Assembly (NCBI GenBank): GCA_036852015.1
Contig: JAANDG010000473.1
Span: forward strand, 51,979-115,978
DNA length: 64,000 bases
From: Pelodera strongyloides
Taxonomy: Eukaryota; Nematoda; Chromadorea; Rhabditida; Rhabditidae
Direction of reading: 5' to 3'
A program made the position numbers and the translations under genes. Each line of letters starts with the position of its first letter. Position 1 is the stretch's first letter. Positions 1-11,800 of this stretch are shown here, in pieces. The notes beneath the pieces are model-generated. The model ran no database searches, was not told the DNA's origin, and was given only the letters and a program-made list of their open reading frames with translations.

Positions 1-140
1 ATTTTAACATGCAGCATTGGAATTTGGCTGTAAACCTGAAATGTTTTACACGAAACCACGTAAACGACCCCCAGCCAGTGGTAGAGAAAGTCTACAAAAA
101 CCAATCCAACCGGATTGAATTATCGTCTTTTATTCAACAG

Positions 141-3100
141 GCATCATCATCAGAACCATTTTATGCCGTTGCTCTCACGTACAATCCGGAATTTGATCAC
201 AATTTGCACAAACATCACTTCGCAATGGTCAATAACATGTAAGTAAAATGTATTGTGCTGGGGAAGCCATAAGGGCGTCGTGCTCCTTTATAAGAGTAGT
301 TCAATATATTATTCAAAGTTGTGACTTGATCGCAGGGGACCTGAGCATTATGCGACGAGTTCCGAGACGACAAATTGCCTTTTCTGGCTAGGGCCAGAAG
401 GAATCACCCGTGAGTTCCCCGGCGAGTTGTGGTTTCAAGGTTGTGGCGAGACTCGAACCCGGGTCGGGTGCATTAGAGGCGACCGTGCTAGCCATTGTAC
501 CATTATATCACTGGATCGGTAGTTGTCGTGTTCCTGCTTCGTGAACCAGGCTGCTTCGACTGATTTTCCGTTGCTCGGCTATGAATAGGCTAAATTTGTA
601 GAAACGTTTTTAGTGTATTCCACCTGGAGGACTTGAGATACGCAGGCGATGTAGTGTACCAGCTAGACGAATCTGTGGTAAGTAGTAGACTTTGAATATG
701 TATATAAATAAAGAAATAAATAACAATTGCTAACAATGGTATGTAAAGTCAGGCTACTTGTAATTCTAATACCGAATTAATGAAAAGAAACAATTAATGT
801 AGAAAACTAAATAAGAGAAGAAAATTATCAGTTGTATAATGCCAATAGTGAAGGTTTGTCTGTCACATCTTTCAGTTCTTGCATATCGGTAAAGATTTTT
901 TCATAATTAAACCATGCCAGGGAGTGGTCCAACTTTTCCGCAGCACGCCAGCCATCAAATTAAAAATCCTACCGTATTCATGTAAGTTTAAGTTATTATG
1001 TAAAGAAATGTTTGATTATTAAGGTTATATGCTGGGTACTAGATATGGAAATGCAGTGACCTAGCTACATCAGCATCGCTCCACTTAGTGATTTTTTTTC
1101 ATTGAAAACTCTTTCGAGATGGTTTCAAAGCGCTCCCCTATTGGATGGACCAATGTATGCCTCACATGGAAAATGAGCCACTACACAACTTCTACGAGGC
1201 CATCTCACACAGTGGTCCTAAGTACGAGCGCGACAATATTTGGGTTAGTTTAGTCCAAACCTGATAATAAAGTTTAGTTCAGAAACCTAATTGTTTCTGA
1301 TAGTTGATTTCTCAAAAAACCTCGTGCCACAAGCGTTTTTCTGTCCGAGACAGATAATCATATAATGCAGTATTTCCCAACAACTGGAAACATTCGAATT
1401 GGAAAAGGGTTTAGAAAATATTAAATCAACATACCTCTATTATAATATACCATAATAACACATCAATAAAAACTACAAACATCACAACCACATACACTTA
1501 GGTAGGATACTAAGTTCAAACACGTGTTTTCAGGCAGACATAATTATCACGAAGACCCAATGTGTCAATACGAGCCTACCAGATAATAGCCTTGCTAGCT
1601 TTATTAAGCTGGTTGAGCACCATACGGAACGACGTTTAATTAAGTGAGTGTTTATATGCAACGAACCTTTTTTCCATTTCAACACGGATCTAGAAACGCT
1701 CCGCTGGTGAAGGATGATGGCTTTTGATGTTTCTGTGTTAGCACCTTCGGCGTTGTTTATTTGTACCGCCATCCTACAACCAGTGACTTGAAAGGAAATG
1801 TCGAGAACGCGGTCATAAAGTTTCATTAGCTCATCTAACAGCTATCATCTCTGCTCTTCCTTTAAAGCTGTGCAGAATTAGCATTCTGCACTCATTATTA
1901 TCATTAGATTCCATATATCATGTATTTATTCCACTATTAAGACCTTTACTTAACGCATTATTTCTTCATATAATATTATGTTGTTATTAGTCACCAAATT
2001 CTGATTTATCTTCCATATTACTTTTGTTGTTATTACGACTTAATTAGATTACATCGGCGATATTTCCACGCAGTTTCAGTATAATGTAATAAAGGTTTAT
2101 TGGTTAACAATCAATACAAAAAAATGTACTTTGTACATCATGTGATTTCCATATAAGCTCCGCCCATTTACATATGTATAAATAGGGCCAGTGAACTGTT
2201 AATGTTTCCCAACCAATAAAGTGATTAGAGAGAAAGGTTGCCGTGTTTACAAAAGCAGCGATGATAGCTACACACATCAAGCTGTAAATCTCAAATCATT
2301 CCATATGTATCTTTTTATTCATTCAGCTCCACCCAACAAACGGTGGAGCGTGATATGTCTCAGACATACGAAGAATACGACGACATCCACGTTGATCAAC
2401 GAAACCCATGCAATGACATCAATGTACTGAGCAAAAGTATGATTTTCTAAATTTATTCTCGATTCGCAACCAAGCCGAACTTTTCCAACATGAGTGCCTT
2501 TTATGGACCAGGCGCGCAATTGTATATACGGTTGTGAGAGTTCCGTTCCCAACGCACCGAGTTTACACAATTTACGAATTTACCCATTTCAGTAAAACGA
2601 ACGACAAAGAACGTATCAAAGAAGGACACTATCGTTCTGGAAGCCAAGGACGATGAGCCTCTTAGAATGACGCTAAATGTAATCTTTTTTCTTGTTTTCT
2701 TTTTTCTAGTACAGAGTTCATCAGCGCTAACACACACGCACGTGTTCAGGCACACACGCGCACACCGCACATCAACACTCATACTTTAGCTCTGACTCTC
2801 ACAATTGAAAGTAACAATGTCTGCATATTCAGCTCGAGGAAGGGGAGACGTTCCGTGTACGTTTCTTCAATGTTGAAAGAGATGAATCGAAGTGCCAGGA
2901 CCTCGACACGGTGGCCATATTTTTGAAGGATGACATGCTCGTGAATCAAAAGGCGTACATCAGGTCTGCTATATGTGCTTCTATAAGAAGTTTTGCTTGT
3001 TTGATTTTTGTTTTGTCTAAGTACCACATTTTCTTGCAGAACGCTCACGTATGAAGCACTCATAAAGAGGAACAAGACATGGACTGGCACGGGGAAACTG

Positions 3101-3872
3101 ACCATTGCGATTCCAAACGGGTGCTTCCGCGTTGAAGTTGTATCTGTGTTTTGTGAGTGATCCCCTCTAGGACTTTATACTTTATCTGTCATACGAGTGA
3201 GTGTGTATATGGATGTGTATATGATTGTGAATGCGTGAGTGTGTGCACATGTGTGTATGTGGGTGTGGGTTGTCACCTGCGTTTGGTTGCTCTTACTCCA
3301 ATTGCTTCAGCGATTCAAAGGGCGAAGTATTTGCGCAACATCCGCGCATGCGTAGTTGTGATGGCTCTCACGATTATCTGGTCTGGCACTGCTATCCTCT
3401 TGTACTATAAGTTTTCTCTGGCTGGAAGAGAATACCGTCGCCTCAGACGCATGTATAAACGGGCCAAAAGACACGGTAAGCATCTAGTTTTTCATGAACG
3501 TAACTTTATTGTTCGAGGGGCTTCCCGCTCAAACAGGCTTTCTTTTCGGCAAGTTCGCTGTTGCCAAATCACAAAAATACCATTATATTGCGTAATGTCA
3601 AGTGACCCAAATGAACGCCATTCTGTGACATACGGCAATTCATTCAAAGAGCTAAATTTGCGATGACACTTGTACTTACGGCCGTGCCAATTCCTTGACA
3701 ATAGTTTTGTATGTTGACGTCAATGATGTAGTAATTATCAGTGTCAATATTTCCAGTTGTTAATTAATTTTGTTCCACTACCGCAGATAACTTCGTGCGC
3801 CACTACCTCGAATGGAAGGAAAATGTGGAAGAAATCATCGCCGCTTGGGAAAAGGTCCCCGACGACCATTGA
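141..3872 (+). CDS. Tandem membrane-protein family, copy A (3' part)
   Basis: Last eleven exons of a gene whose 5' end lies before the window. Exons: 141-238, 614-677, 921-981, 1119-1243, 1534-1643, 2327-2436, 2593-2678, 2833-2963, 3040-3152, 3311-3475, 3787-3872 (TGA). Every junction keeps frame. Exon 3311-3475 encodes a hydrophobic helix (core VMALTIIWSGTAILLYY) followed by a basic stretch rich in Arg and Lys. The last exon ends with DDH. The predicted product is the C-terminal half of a type I membrane protein. Extracellular features include LDDLRYAG-like and RSTPAIK motifs and an N-glycosylation site in CVNTS. Copies B and C downstream match exon by exon. The acceptor of exon 1119 is TTTCGAG rather than CAG, and this is conserved in all three copies. 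I do not recognise the family, and the function is unknown. Confidence 0.85.
245..520 (-). repeat. Dispersed SINE-like repeat with tRNA-like head
   Basis: This intronic stretch shares sequence (ATTCAAGG, a CCTGAGC..GGCGACGAGTTCC block, AGGGCCAG) with copies near 4,493, 10,185, 15,762, 20,195, 35,400 and 47,945. On the minus strand, about 430-510 reads like a decayed tRNA with a B box (GGTTCGAGTCTC). That suggests a tRNA-derived SINE, but the acceptor stem does not pair. Confidence 0.5.
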
Positions 3873-3991
3873 GATAACTAGCTAATTGACTAATTGAGTA
3901 ACTTTGTTTAACTAGATAATTGAGTAATTGAGTAACCATTGAGTAACCAGCTAATATTTTTTTTTCGTTCTACGCAACATTTTGATTGACA

Positions 3992-3997
3992 AATAAA
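3992..3997 (+). terminator. Polyadenylation signal, copy A
   Basis: AATAAA lies about 120 bases after the stop codon of copy A. The same position relative to the stop is kept in copies B and C. The 3' UTR before it consists of imprecise repeats of TAATTGAGTAAC. Confidence 0.7.
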
Positions 3998-4492
3998 ATA
4001 GTCTCTCGTATGACTAATGTGTATGTGGTTGCTGCATTATTGTATTGAAACCTGCTCAATATATTAGTGGTGAGCTTGGTTCGACTGAAAGACAATGTTA
4101 TTCACAACGGCGCTGACACTGGAATGCGAAAACAACAGGTCATTGAAGGGTATTGAAAACACATCAATTCCGAGAAAGGAGAAAAAAACAAACAGTAGAA
4201 TCTCTGAATTTTCCCACCGAAATCCGCCCTCAAACTACAAACTTTGATTTAATTAGAACAAATTGTTTATGTTCTACAATCGCGAAGGACATATGCCGAA
4301 AAGACCATTTGGTAACCAATCGAAAACTAATCTAGAAATCGAAGACAAAACAGAGTCATATAAAATACTTCACCTTTGGTTCTCTGCCCAACTGAACTAT
4401 GCTAATATGGACAATAACTTGTTAGTACATGAAAAGTACTAGTTTTTAGTTCTAAATGTGCTGTGGAGCAATTTGTCATCTGGAACTCTTCG

Positions 4493-4600
4493 CCTGTGCT
4501 CAGGACCTCTGCGGAACATGTCATAAGCAAACCTTCTATTTTCCCTTGAATAAAGGTGCCCGCTCTTGAAGCGTAAAAGAATTTTAATATATAAGCAGTT
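4493..4600 (-). repeat. SINE-like repeat fragment
   Basis: The minus strand carries the dispersed block that starts with TTACGCTTCAAGAGCGGGCACC and continues through TTCAAGGGA to GGTCCTGAGCACAGG. The same block sits at 15,762-15,872 in the equivalent spacer, so it was there before the B/C-type duplication. Confidence 0.55.
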
Positions 4601-4807
4601 ATTAAGGATCGCACCCAGAAAAGTAAACTCAACCCGGTATCTATCATACCAAATACCAATTATAAGTTTCCCTTATAAGGTCGTATACCTATAGACTCTG
4701 TGCTCTACAAACACAATAAATACATTTTCCTCCACGCTTAGCGGCTGACATAGAAGCCAGCGGTAATATAGGATTTGTGATTGAAATCCAGTCAACCAGT
4801 TTCACCA

Positions 4808-4980
4808 TTTAAGCGAAATACCGTCGGAATTGAAGCACATCGAGTACACCGCATTCGTGTGCAGCCTATGTAAATGGGCATGAATTAGAAAAAAAATCAA
4901 GCTAAATTCGAGCAAATTAGCATAAATACGCATTCGGTCCTCCACGATGCGTTTCAGAAACCGGCTTTGATTCGCTTTAA
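4808..4980. mobile_element. MITE, TTAA-flanked family 1
   Basis: Terminal inverted repeats of the form TTAAAGCGAAATACCG..GTTTTTGAAACGCATCGAG flank an AT-rich centre. This copy is somewhat decayed. Ends are TTAA next to GCG, as expected of piggyBac-type TTAA target duplications. Better copies are at 21,256, 43,212, 55,166 and 57,121. Confidence 0.7.
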
Positions 4981-5383
4981 CTGGTTGTGAAGTGCGCTGG
5001 CGAAGGTTGTATTCAACTGTGAAAGAAGTTTGCCAGCAGGGATCACAACAAAACTAGCACCGTTTCTGTTCAGCAACAAATTTCGAAAAACATAGCCATT
5101 CGAGAGGAATCACTTATCATATATCAAAGGAACAGTTTCCACAAAAAAATATTTTCCAGAGCGTGTCGACCAACTTCGTATCGCATGTCTCGGCTACCAA
5201 AAGTTTTGCTGGGTGTACGGATTTGCGCTCCAGCTCTATAACTCACCCCAAATTATCCTGTATCAAACCACCACGCACCTAATCGCGCACGCGGTCAATT
5301 AACGGCGCGCTAGCGGATAAGTGCGGCTAGTGTCCCGAACGTAATCTTTCGCCGTAAGTAGAAACGCACAATTCCAAGGCGCA

Positions 5384-5542
5384 CTTATGGGGTTTGCAAG
5401 TATGCCCAAAAATTTGCCTTGGAAAAATGAGTCTTGCAACGATTTTATAATTTCTCATGTTATATATTCATTCTTAGTTCCAAAGTACGGTACCTCGTGT
5501 ACATACTTGCAAGAAATGGTTGCATACTTGAAAACCCCATTA
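5384..5542. mobile_element. MITE, TTA target duplication (family 6)
   Basis: The ends TGGGGTTTGCAAGTATGCCC and CATACTTGAAAACCCCA form an inverted repeat bounded by TTA on each side. A second member with the same ends and TTA flanks is at 54,751-55,017. A 3-base TTA duplication is typical of PIF/Harbinger-type elements. The equivalent site in the B-C spacer (about 16,755-16,772) lacks the element. The 60-codon open frame inside is not a gene. Confidence 0.75.
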
Positions 5543-5588
5543 GAGTTTATAAGCAGAAATATTATGTGAAACTAACATCTTTATTTAG

Positions 5589-5701
5589 GCGTTAAATATA
5601 AAGAGAAATTTGCATACAAATATATCCTAAACAATCAGTGCTTGACGAGCAATCGAAACAGTCCTGAACGTTATCAGTCAGAATACAGCGGCTCTTCAGA
5701 G
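5589..5701 (+). other. Leader exon of copy B (start codon lost)
   Basis: This block matches the first exon of copy C (18,505-18,599) and ends at the same GTTTGT donor. Where copy C has ATG (first codon of MSNRNSP), copy B has ACG (5,644-5,646), and there is no other in-frame ATG. In copy B it is therefore probably 5' UTR, and translation would begin at the ATG of the next exon, which directly follows the splice site. Confidence 0.55.
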
Positions 5702-5858
5702 GTTTGTTTTATGGTTGCGATCAGTTTTCGTTGTAAAGTGGACGACAAAGGTCTAGCGGTAAGGGTCCTCGCTCTTAGCCATCCTTTTGTGAACTTTACG
5801 ATGCTCTTTCAACGTTAAGTTCTGGCGTAACTGAGAATTTAAAAGGCCTTTGTTTCAG

Positions 5859-8800
5859 ATGACGTCCTTACTACAGGGACTAATCTACGGAGTCGTCGTG
5901 CTCCATCTTGCCAAGGCCATTGAATTTCGTGAGTCAATTTCATATTATTATAATGTTAAAAACTTGTTGAAAACATGTAGGCGCTAGAATGTTTTTGCTA
6001 TTCCAATACTCAGTTCCTAAAAAAATCCGAAAAACTTTGATGTGAGCGAAACGACGCTGCAAGCAACTCTTGTTAGAAACGAGGCTTTGTTATTCAGGAG
6101 GCTATAAATTGAACGACCCGCCGACAGAAGACTACGAAGATGAGTTGCTACTGAGAAACGTGGACGCTTCGTATGTGCGATCATTGCAGGAGACAAGGGT
6201 TAACCTCCCTCCAGACTCCGGAACACCCAAACTATTTATCATACATAATCTAGTCAAGTAAGATGCACTATGTTATTTTCTTTATATAACGGATTATTGA
6301 ATAATCTAACGAGGTAAGCGAGAAAAAATGGGTCATGTAAAATGGTGCACATGTATATATGCTGTAGGCGAGAGCGCTCAAGTGCCCATCGTCGAATTAA
6401 AGATTCAGGCTTGCGTGAAAAACACAACTTTATGCTACTTACCTTTCTATGCCGGGTGATTTTCCACTCTGCGACACGGACGGCCACCACACGACGCCTT
6501 CGGCCTCTCCATGGGCCTAGCAGTTTTGTAAGGTTCTACCAAACGGCGATCAGACTTAACGGCTCTATCAGTAGGCATTTTATGGGTAAGGGCGCATTCG
6601 AGATGGATATTTTCCGGAAAAGAAAAGAAAAAAGTGGTTCGAGATGGACACCGAGGAAAAAAATAATACCTGCAAAATAATTGTCGACAATGCAAATGTA
6701 CCGTAATTGAAACTAAAATCAATCGATCATTTACATGTGTATGTGTGGCAACTGCATTATTTTCTGGTGGTCCATCTCGAACCAAACGTTTTCTTTTCTT
6801 TTCCGTAAAAAGTAGGAAAATGTCCACATAGAATGCGCCCTATGTGTGTAGGTTTCAAAAACCTCGAGCGGGCCTGCTTGTTTCAGTTGGCCCGTCTTTT
6901 TCCCCGTCTTACGCTTTTATGAACTACTTATCCGCGTCAAATTTTTCTTGTTCTAAAGAGGAGGCTTTTGTCATTATTCTTCCTGAAACCTTTATCTCTC
7001 ACCACTTATTCTACTTGCTAAACTTATTCGAATATCTAGTGTTCAAATGCAGGGCTGACAAGGCTGTTCGCATCATCAGTAACCCCACGAAAGGAACTGC
7101 TAATGAAGTGCACCTGGTCTATTCTCTGGGTAATGTAAAAAATGTGTACGACGTTACAGATGGAAGGTCAGAATAAGTTTATTTATATGTGTAAAGAACT
7201 GTGGTGCGCAATTATACGTTAAAAGCCGCCAAGTATACACCGAAGTCTAATCTTTACAGCGAAATACCCACCGTTTTTTGAAACGCATAGAATACAACAG
7301 CGTTTTTAATGCAATTGAACCGTAAATTAGAATAAAAAATCGAGCTAAATTAGAATAAAAAACGGAACTTGAATAAAAAATACTACTGAAAAGAACTACA
7401 TATCTAGGAACACCCCTATACTACATATCTAGGAACACCCCTATCACATGTGTTGAGGGCGAGGTGAGCAGCAGCAGTGCAAAAAAAATCACTTGTGTCG
7501 CCATTGCGTCTGGTTGGATGAGCGACAAGCCCCCAGCGCGGTTGTTCGTATTTCAGCACGGTTGGTTCACATTCGTTTAGGGTCTACATAACTTGCAACA
7601 TTGCAAGAAATGGATGAGCCCATTTGGCGACGGTTCACTTTTAAGTGAGTCAACCCAATTGGTCGAGCCGGACGTTTCATCGAAAAACTATCATTAGCGG
7701 AGAAAAACCTCACCAGACGATTTTTCGACAAAAGCCATTTGGTTCCGGACCAACTTCATTGCTGTGGTTTCGGAGTTTCAGCATACCAAGTGACCAAATA
7801 GGGCCTTCCATGTGGTTATCATACTGTAGTATTGGGGCGATTTGAGTTGCACTGGAATTCTTCTGGAATGATAATTCTACAATTTGAATCCCTTTTCAGT
7901 TGTTCACTCTCGGTTTGTCGCGTTCCCGGTCGACACAACTAATCATTACTTCTACATATTGCGTGAAGATGAAACAATTCCTCTACAACTCAATGACATT
8001 AACAAGGACGCAACCGTGGAAATTTTGTACAACGATAATGTTGAGGTAAATACGAGCTATCCATTATGTATGTGAGCTATGCATAAACTGTATTCTAATT
8101 TGGGGAAGAACCAAACTAGTACGCATTGATGACTGGCCACCTATTGAAATTGTATCTGGGAATAACTAGTTTGTGGTGAAGAAGGTGCATCGTTTTCTGC
8201 AAATTTCGGAAAACGCAGATTCCCTTGTAGCGAAAATACATCGTGTCACCTTGCTTGGAGTTTTGTTTATAAAATTTAGTATGACGAAAAAGGACCACTG
8301 ACTTTGGGCTTCTTAACAGCTAAAACGACAACATTCGGGAAGAAGTTTGCGCTTATTGGACAGTTCAAAAGTGAGAATTGTGTGTTCGAATGTTTTTTCC
8401 CTAAACCAAATGCTTGGCACTTTTATGAGACAATACATACCATAGTGAGACATTGTATGAAAAAATGGTAGATTTATTTCAGCGGTAGAAAAAGGCGGGT
8501 CAGATGATAAGAAGAAGCCACGCGTCAATTTTTACAAAAAGTTCTTTCCGGTGAAAAGGTTAGTTCCAATGGGGATCAGTTGCCTGTCGATTAATTGGTG
8601 AAATATAAAAGATGAACCGCTTCCTGTTGATGTCTATCTAAAAAATCAATTTATTTTTCTCACCTGTTATTGATTGCATTACTCTTAATTGACCTTGACT
8701 TGCGTCGCTTTTGTAGCACGAATTTTCAGGCTCGAAAATGCCGATGTGTCAAAGTGTATGGATGCTTACATGGACCTTGGACCTACAAGGTAGATGGATC

Positions 8801-11800
8801 ACTGAACCGTAAAAAAAACAAAATATTTAGCTCACTTCTGTTCGAGATAATATTATTAGTTACGGGGCCACGTGCGTCGCCTATAAGAAACACTATATAT
8901 AACAACTAACAATATATATATATATATATATATATAATAAACAACTAAACAAACACTAAATAGAAGAATTTTTGGCGCGTAAGAATAGTAAACATTTTGA
9001 GGATAACCTTCCGTGAATTGGAGGATACAATTATTTTGGCGAGAAACATGGACGAGTTGTTGACGAACGAAAATGTAGACAACTGCTTCAAGCCGCTCGA
9101 CTCGCGCCACGGTAAGGAACAAAACGAATGATGTTGTCCCTACGGTGTCCCTACCAAATAAACTTACAAATGTAGCCATCAGCTCCCTCACACGTCTAAA
9201 TTGCGGGGAGTCATGTGCTAAATAGTGAACTTTCGTATTTTTTGTATCTTTCAGAGCTGTCATACTTCTAAATTTCTGGTCTATGTTCAATTATTAGCTG
9301 GGTAGACATTTTTTTCATATATTATTATATAAAAGAGTAACTGTAGCGTAATTTTATGGAAATGCAAATTTTCGACAATTGTTCCGCGTGTTCGGATATA
9401 AAAAGAGTGTCGCAACTCAATATCGAAGTATGCACATGCAGTTTTTTCCTATTATGTGAATTTCTTATGATACGTTTGAAACTTTGTATATAAGTACGCC
9501 CATGCTAAACCAATCATATTTCCATGTAAGTCGCCTCGGGCGGCATGAGCCGACTGGTATTTCTATATTTTTGAGATTGTTGTAACTCGGTTCATGAGAA
9601 GCTGAAAATGTGAAAGAGAGAAACTGAAAGGAGAGATGTGCGTCTGGTCGATTGTTTTTCTTTTCAGCAAATATACAATCCCTGACTGGCCCCCTGGAGA
9701 CACCAGACCGTTCACTAGTACATGAGGAGATTATTGTATATGAAGCCAGAGTACGTATCAATTGTTATAGCATTTCAAGGGCAAAGTGTCCTTGATTTTG
9801 TAGTGAAATATTTTCCGTAGTTTGGTACAACACGGGAAGTTTAACTGCCAGGTGTAGCATCAGTAGCCACACGGCACAATTAGAGTTGGCCCCGTGACGA
9901 TAAAGAATGCGATAAAGAATTTTGGTAGAATTCAAGGCTTTGTGTTGGTTTATTCCCGCAATCAAAAGAAGTATTCTTGTGCATCATATATTGACAAAGC
10001 TGGCATACCTCCAATGGTTCCATTCATATCAATTACAATTATTTCGAATTATTTCGAAGGGAAATTCAACTTTATTATCAAATAAGATTATTAGGGCGCA
10101 AAGTCATCACATATCACATACTACCAACAACTACGTAAATACGCAAACGTAAATTTTTAAAAAAATTTAAAATTAGTTTTACGCTTCAAGAGCGTGCACC
10201 TGTATTCAAGGGAGTTCAAAGTACAATTTCAAGGTTCGCTTATGATATGTTCCGCAGAGGTCCTGAGCAGTAGGCGACGAGTTCCAGATGACAAATTGCT
10301 CGTCTTCTTCGGGCTAGGGCCAGGAGCGATCGCCCATGATTCCCTCGTAATAATTTCGTAATGTACGTAGGTAAAACGTAAATACGTAATAATTTCGTAA
10401 TTTTTCAACAGTCATCGCCGGCTGAACCATTTTATGCCGTTGTACTGTCTTACCACAAAGAATTGGATCATGCGAAGCACGGACACCATTTTGCAATGGT
10501 CAATGATATGTAAGTAAGCCGCATTCTAGAAACAATTACGTAAGGGAAACATTTTATTTGACTGTAGTATTATAGGGATTACGGGCAGAAAAATAAATAA
10601 AGCCATAATAGTATAGTCAAATTCACAATTTTCTGTTATTGTCCAAACGAAGGCAAGAGCGCGTAAAAAGAAAAAGACAACTCACAATTATGAGCCATTA
10701 TGAACAAAATACGAACCAATGAACCATATGAAGCAATACTGCCTCATTTACAATTACCACATCACTTCACCGTTTTCATTGTTATGCTACCATTCTATCA
10801 ATGTATTTAGGGTCGTCCACCTGGATGATTTGAGATATGCAGGCGAAATGTTGTACCCACTGGACGAGTATACAGTACGTGCTGAAAGATTGAATATTTA
10901 TGTTGCCATATCTGTGGTTTGGGCATGTTTAGTGATGATAGGAAACGGGATACGGAGACTGTCAAATAGAACGTTTCTTTCTCCATCCCACAATATTGCA
11001 GGATGTCGTGCACTTGTTCCGCAGCACACCGGCCATAAAATTACAAGTTCTCCCATTTGATAGTAAGTATTACTAAAACACTCCGTTTTTTTTATTACTA
11101 CGCTGAGGACAATCCCATTAAGGGAAAAGCCCATTCCAGGTGACCCCTATTTTTGGTGACTCCATGTGATTCAGTCTCTAATATAGTGGGACCAACTTTC
11201 TCCAATTTTCAGGTGCTGGATTCACTTCCACCAATTCCAATTACCATACTCATTCATACCCAACAATATATTTGCACTTGTCACGCCCATTCGCGCTACC
11301 AATATGCTATTTTGGGCGGATATATTGTTGGTTATGACTGGCTATGGTAAATGCTGTCAACTACATGAATACGGTGCCTGAACATTTGACTACTAAATGT
11401 TAAATGTCAAAAGTCAAATGGGGTCATCAAAAGTAGGGGACCTGAATTGGGCCTGACCCTTTAATGGAAAACAATCTTAGCGTAGTATTTTGCATTGATG
11501 CCTATATTTCGAGATGCTTTCAAAGTCCTCCCCTATTGGATGGACCAATGTATGCTACACATGGAGAATGAGCCCCTTCACAACTATTACGAGGCCATCT
11601 CGCATAGTGGTCCTAGGTTCGAGCGCTACAATATTTGGGTTAGTTTAGTCCAAAGCTCTTTTTGATTATAATAATTTATAATAATAATACTAATAATTTA
11701 TTATTATTATAATATAACTTATATTAGCTTAGGAACCTAATTGTGATAGTTAATTTCTCAAAAAACCTTGTGCACGATTTTGTCTTTCCGAGACAGATAT

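Larger units (their letters stand above)
3998..5588. other. Spacer between copies A and B
   Basis: No gene is seen. The first part (to about 4,140) and the part from about 5,160 onward resemble the B-C spacer (15,200-15,400 and 16,570-16,815), so the duplicated unit includes the spacer and probably the promoter. A SINE-like fragment (4,493-4,600) and two miniature inverted-repeat elements (4,808-4,980 and 5,384-5,542) are inserted here. Short open frames in this stretch lie in repeats. Confidence 0.6.

Noticed and set aside
5387..5569. 60-codon plus-strand frame
   Set aside because: Contained in an inverted-repeat element present elsewhere in the window.
6254..6827. Overlapping frames of 78-126 codons on both strands
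   Set aside because: They fall in an intron of copy B and in a GGGCGC-ended MITE; no conservation with copy A or C.
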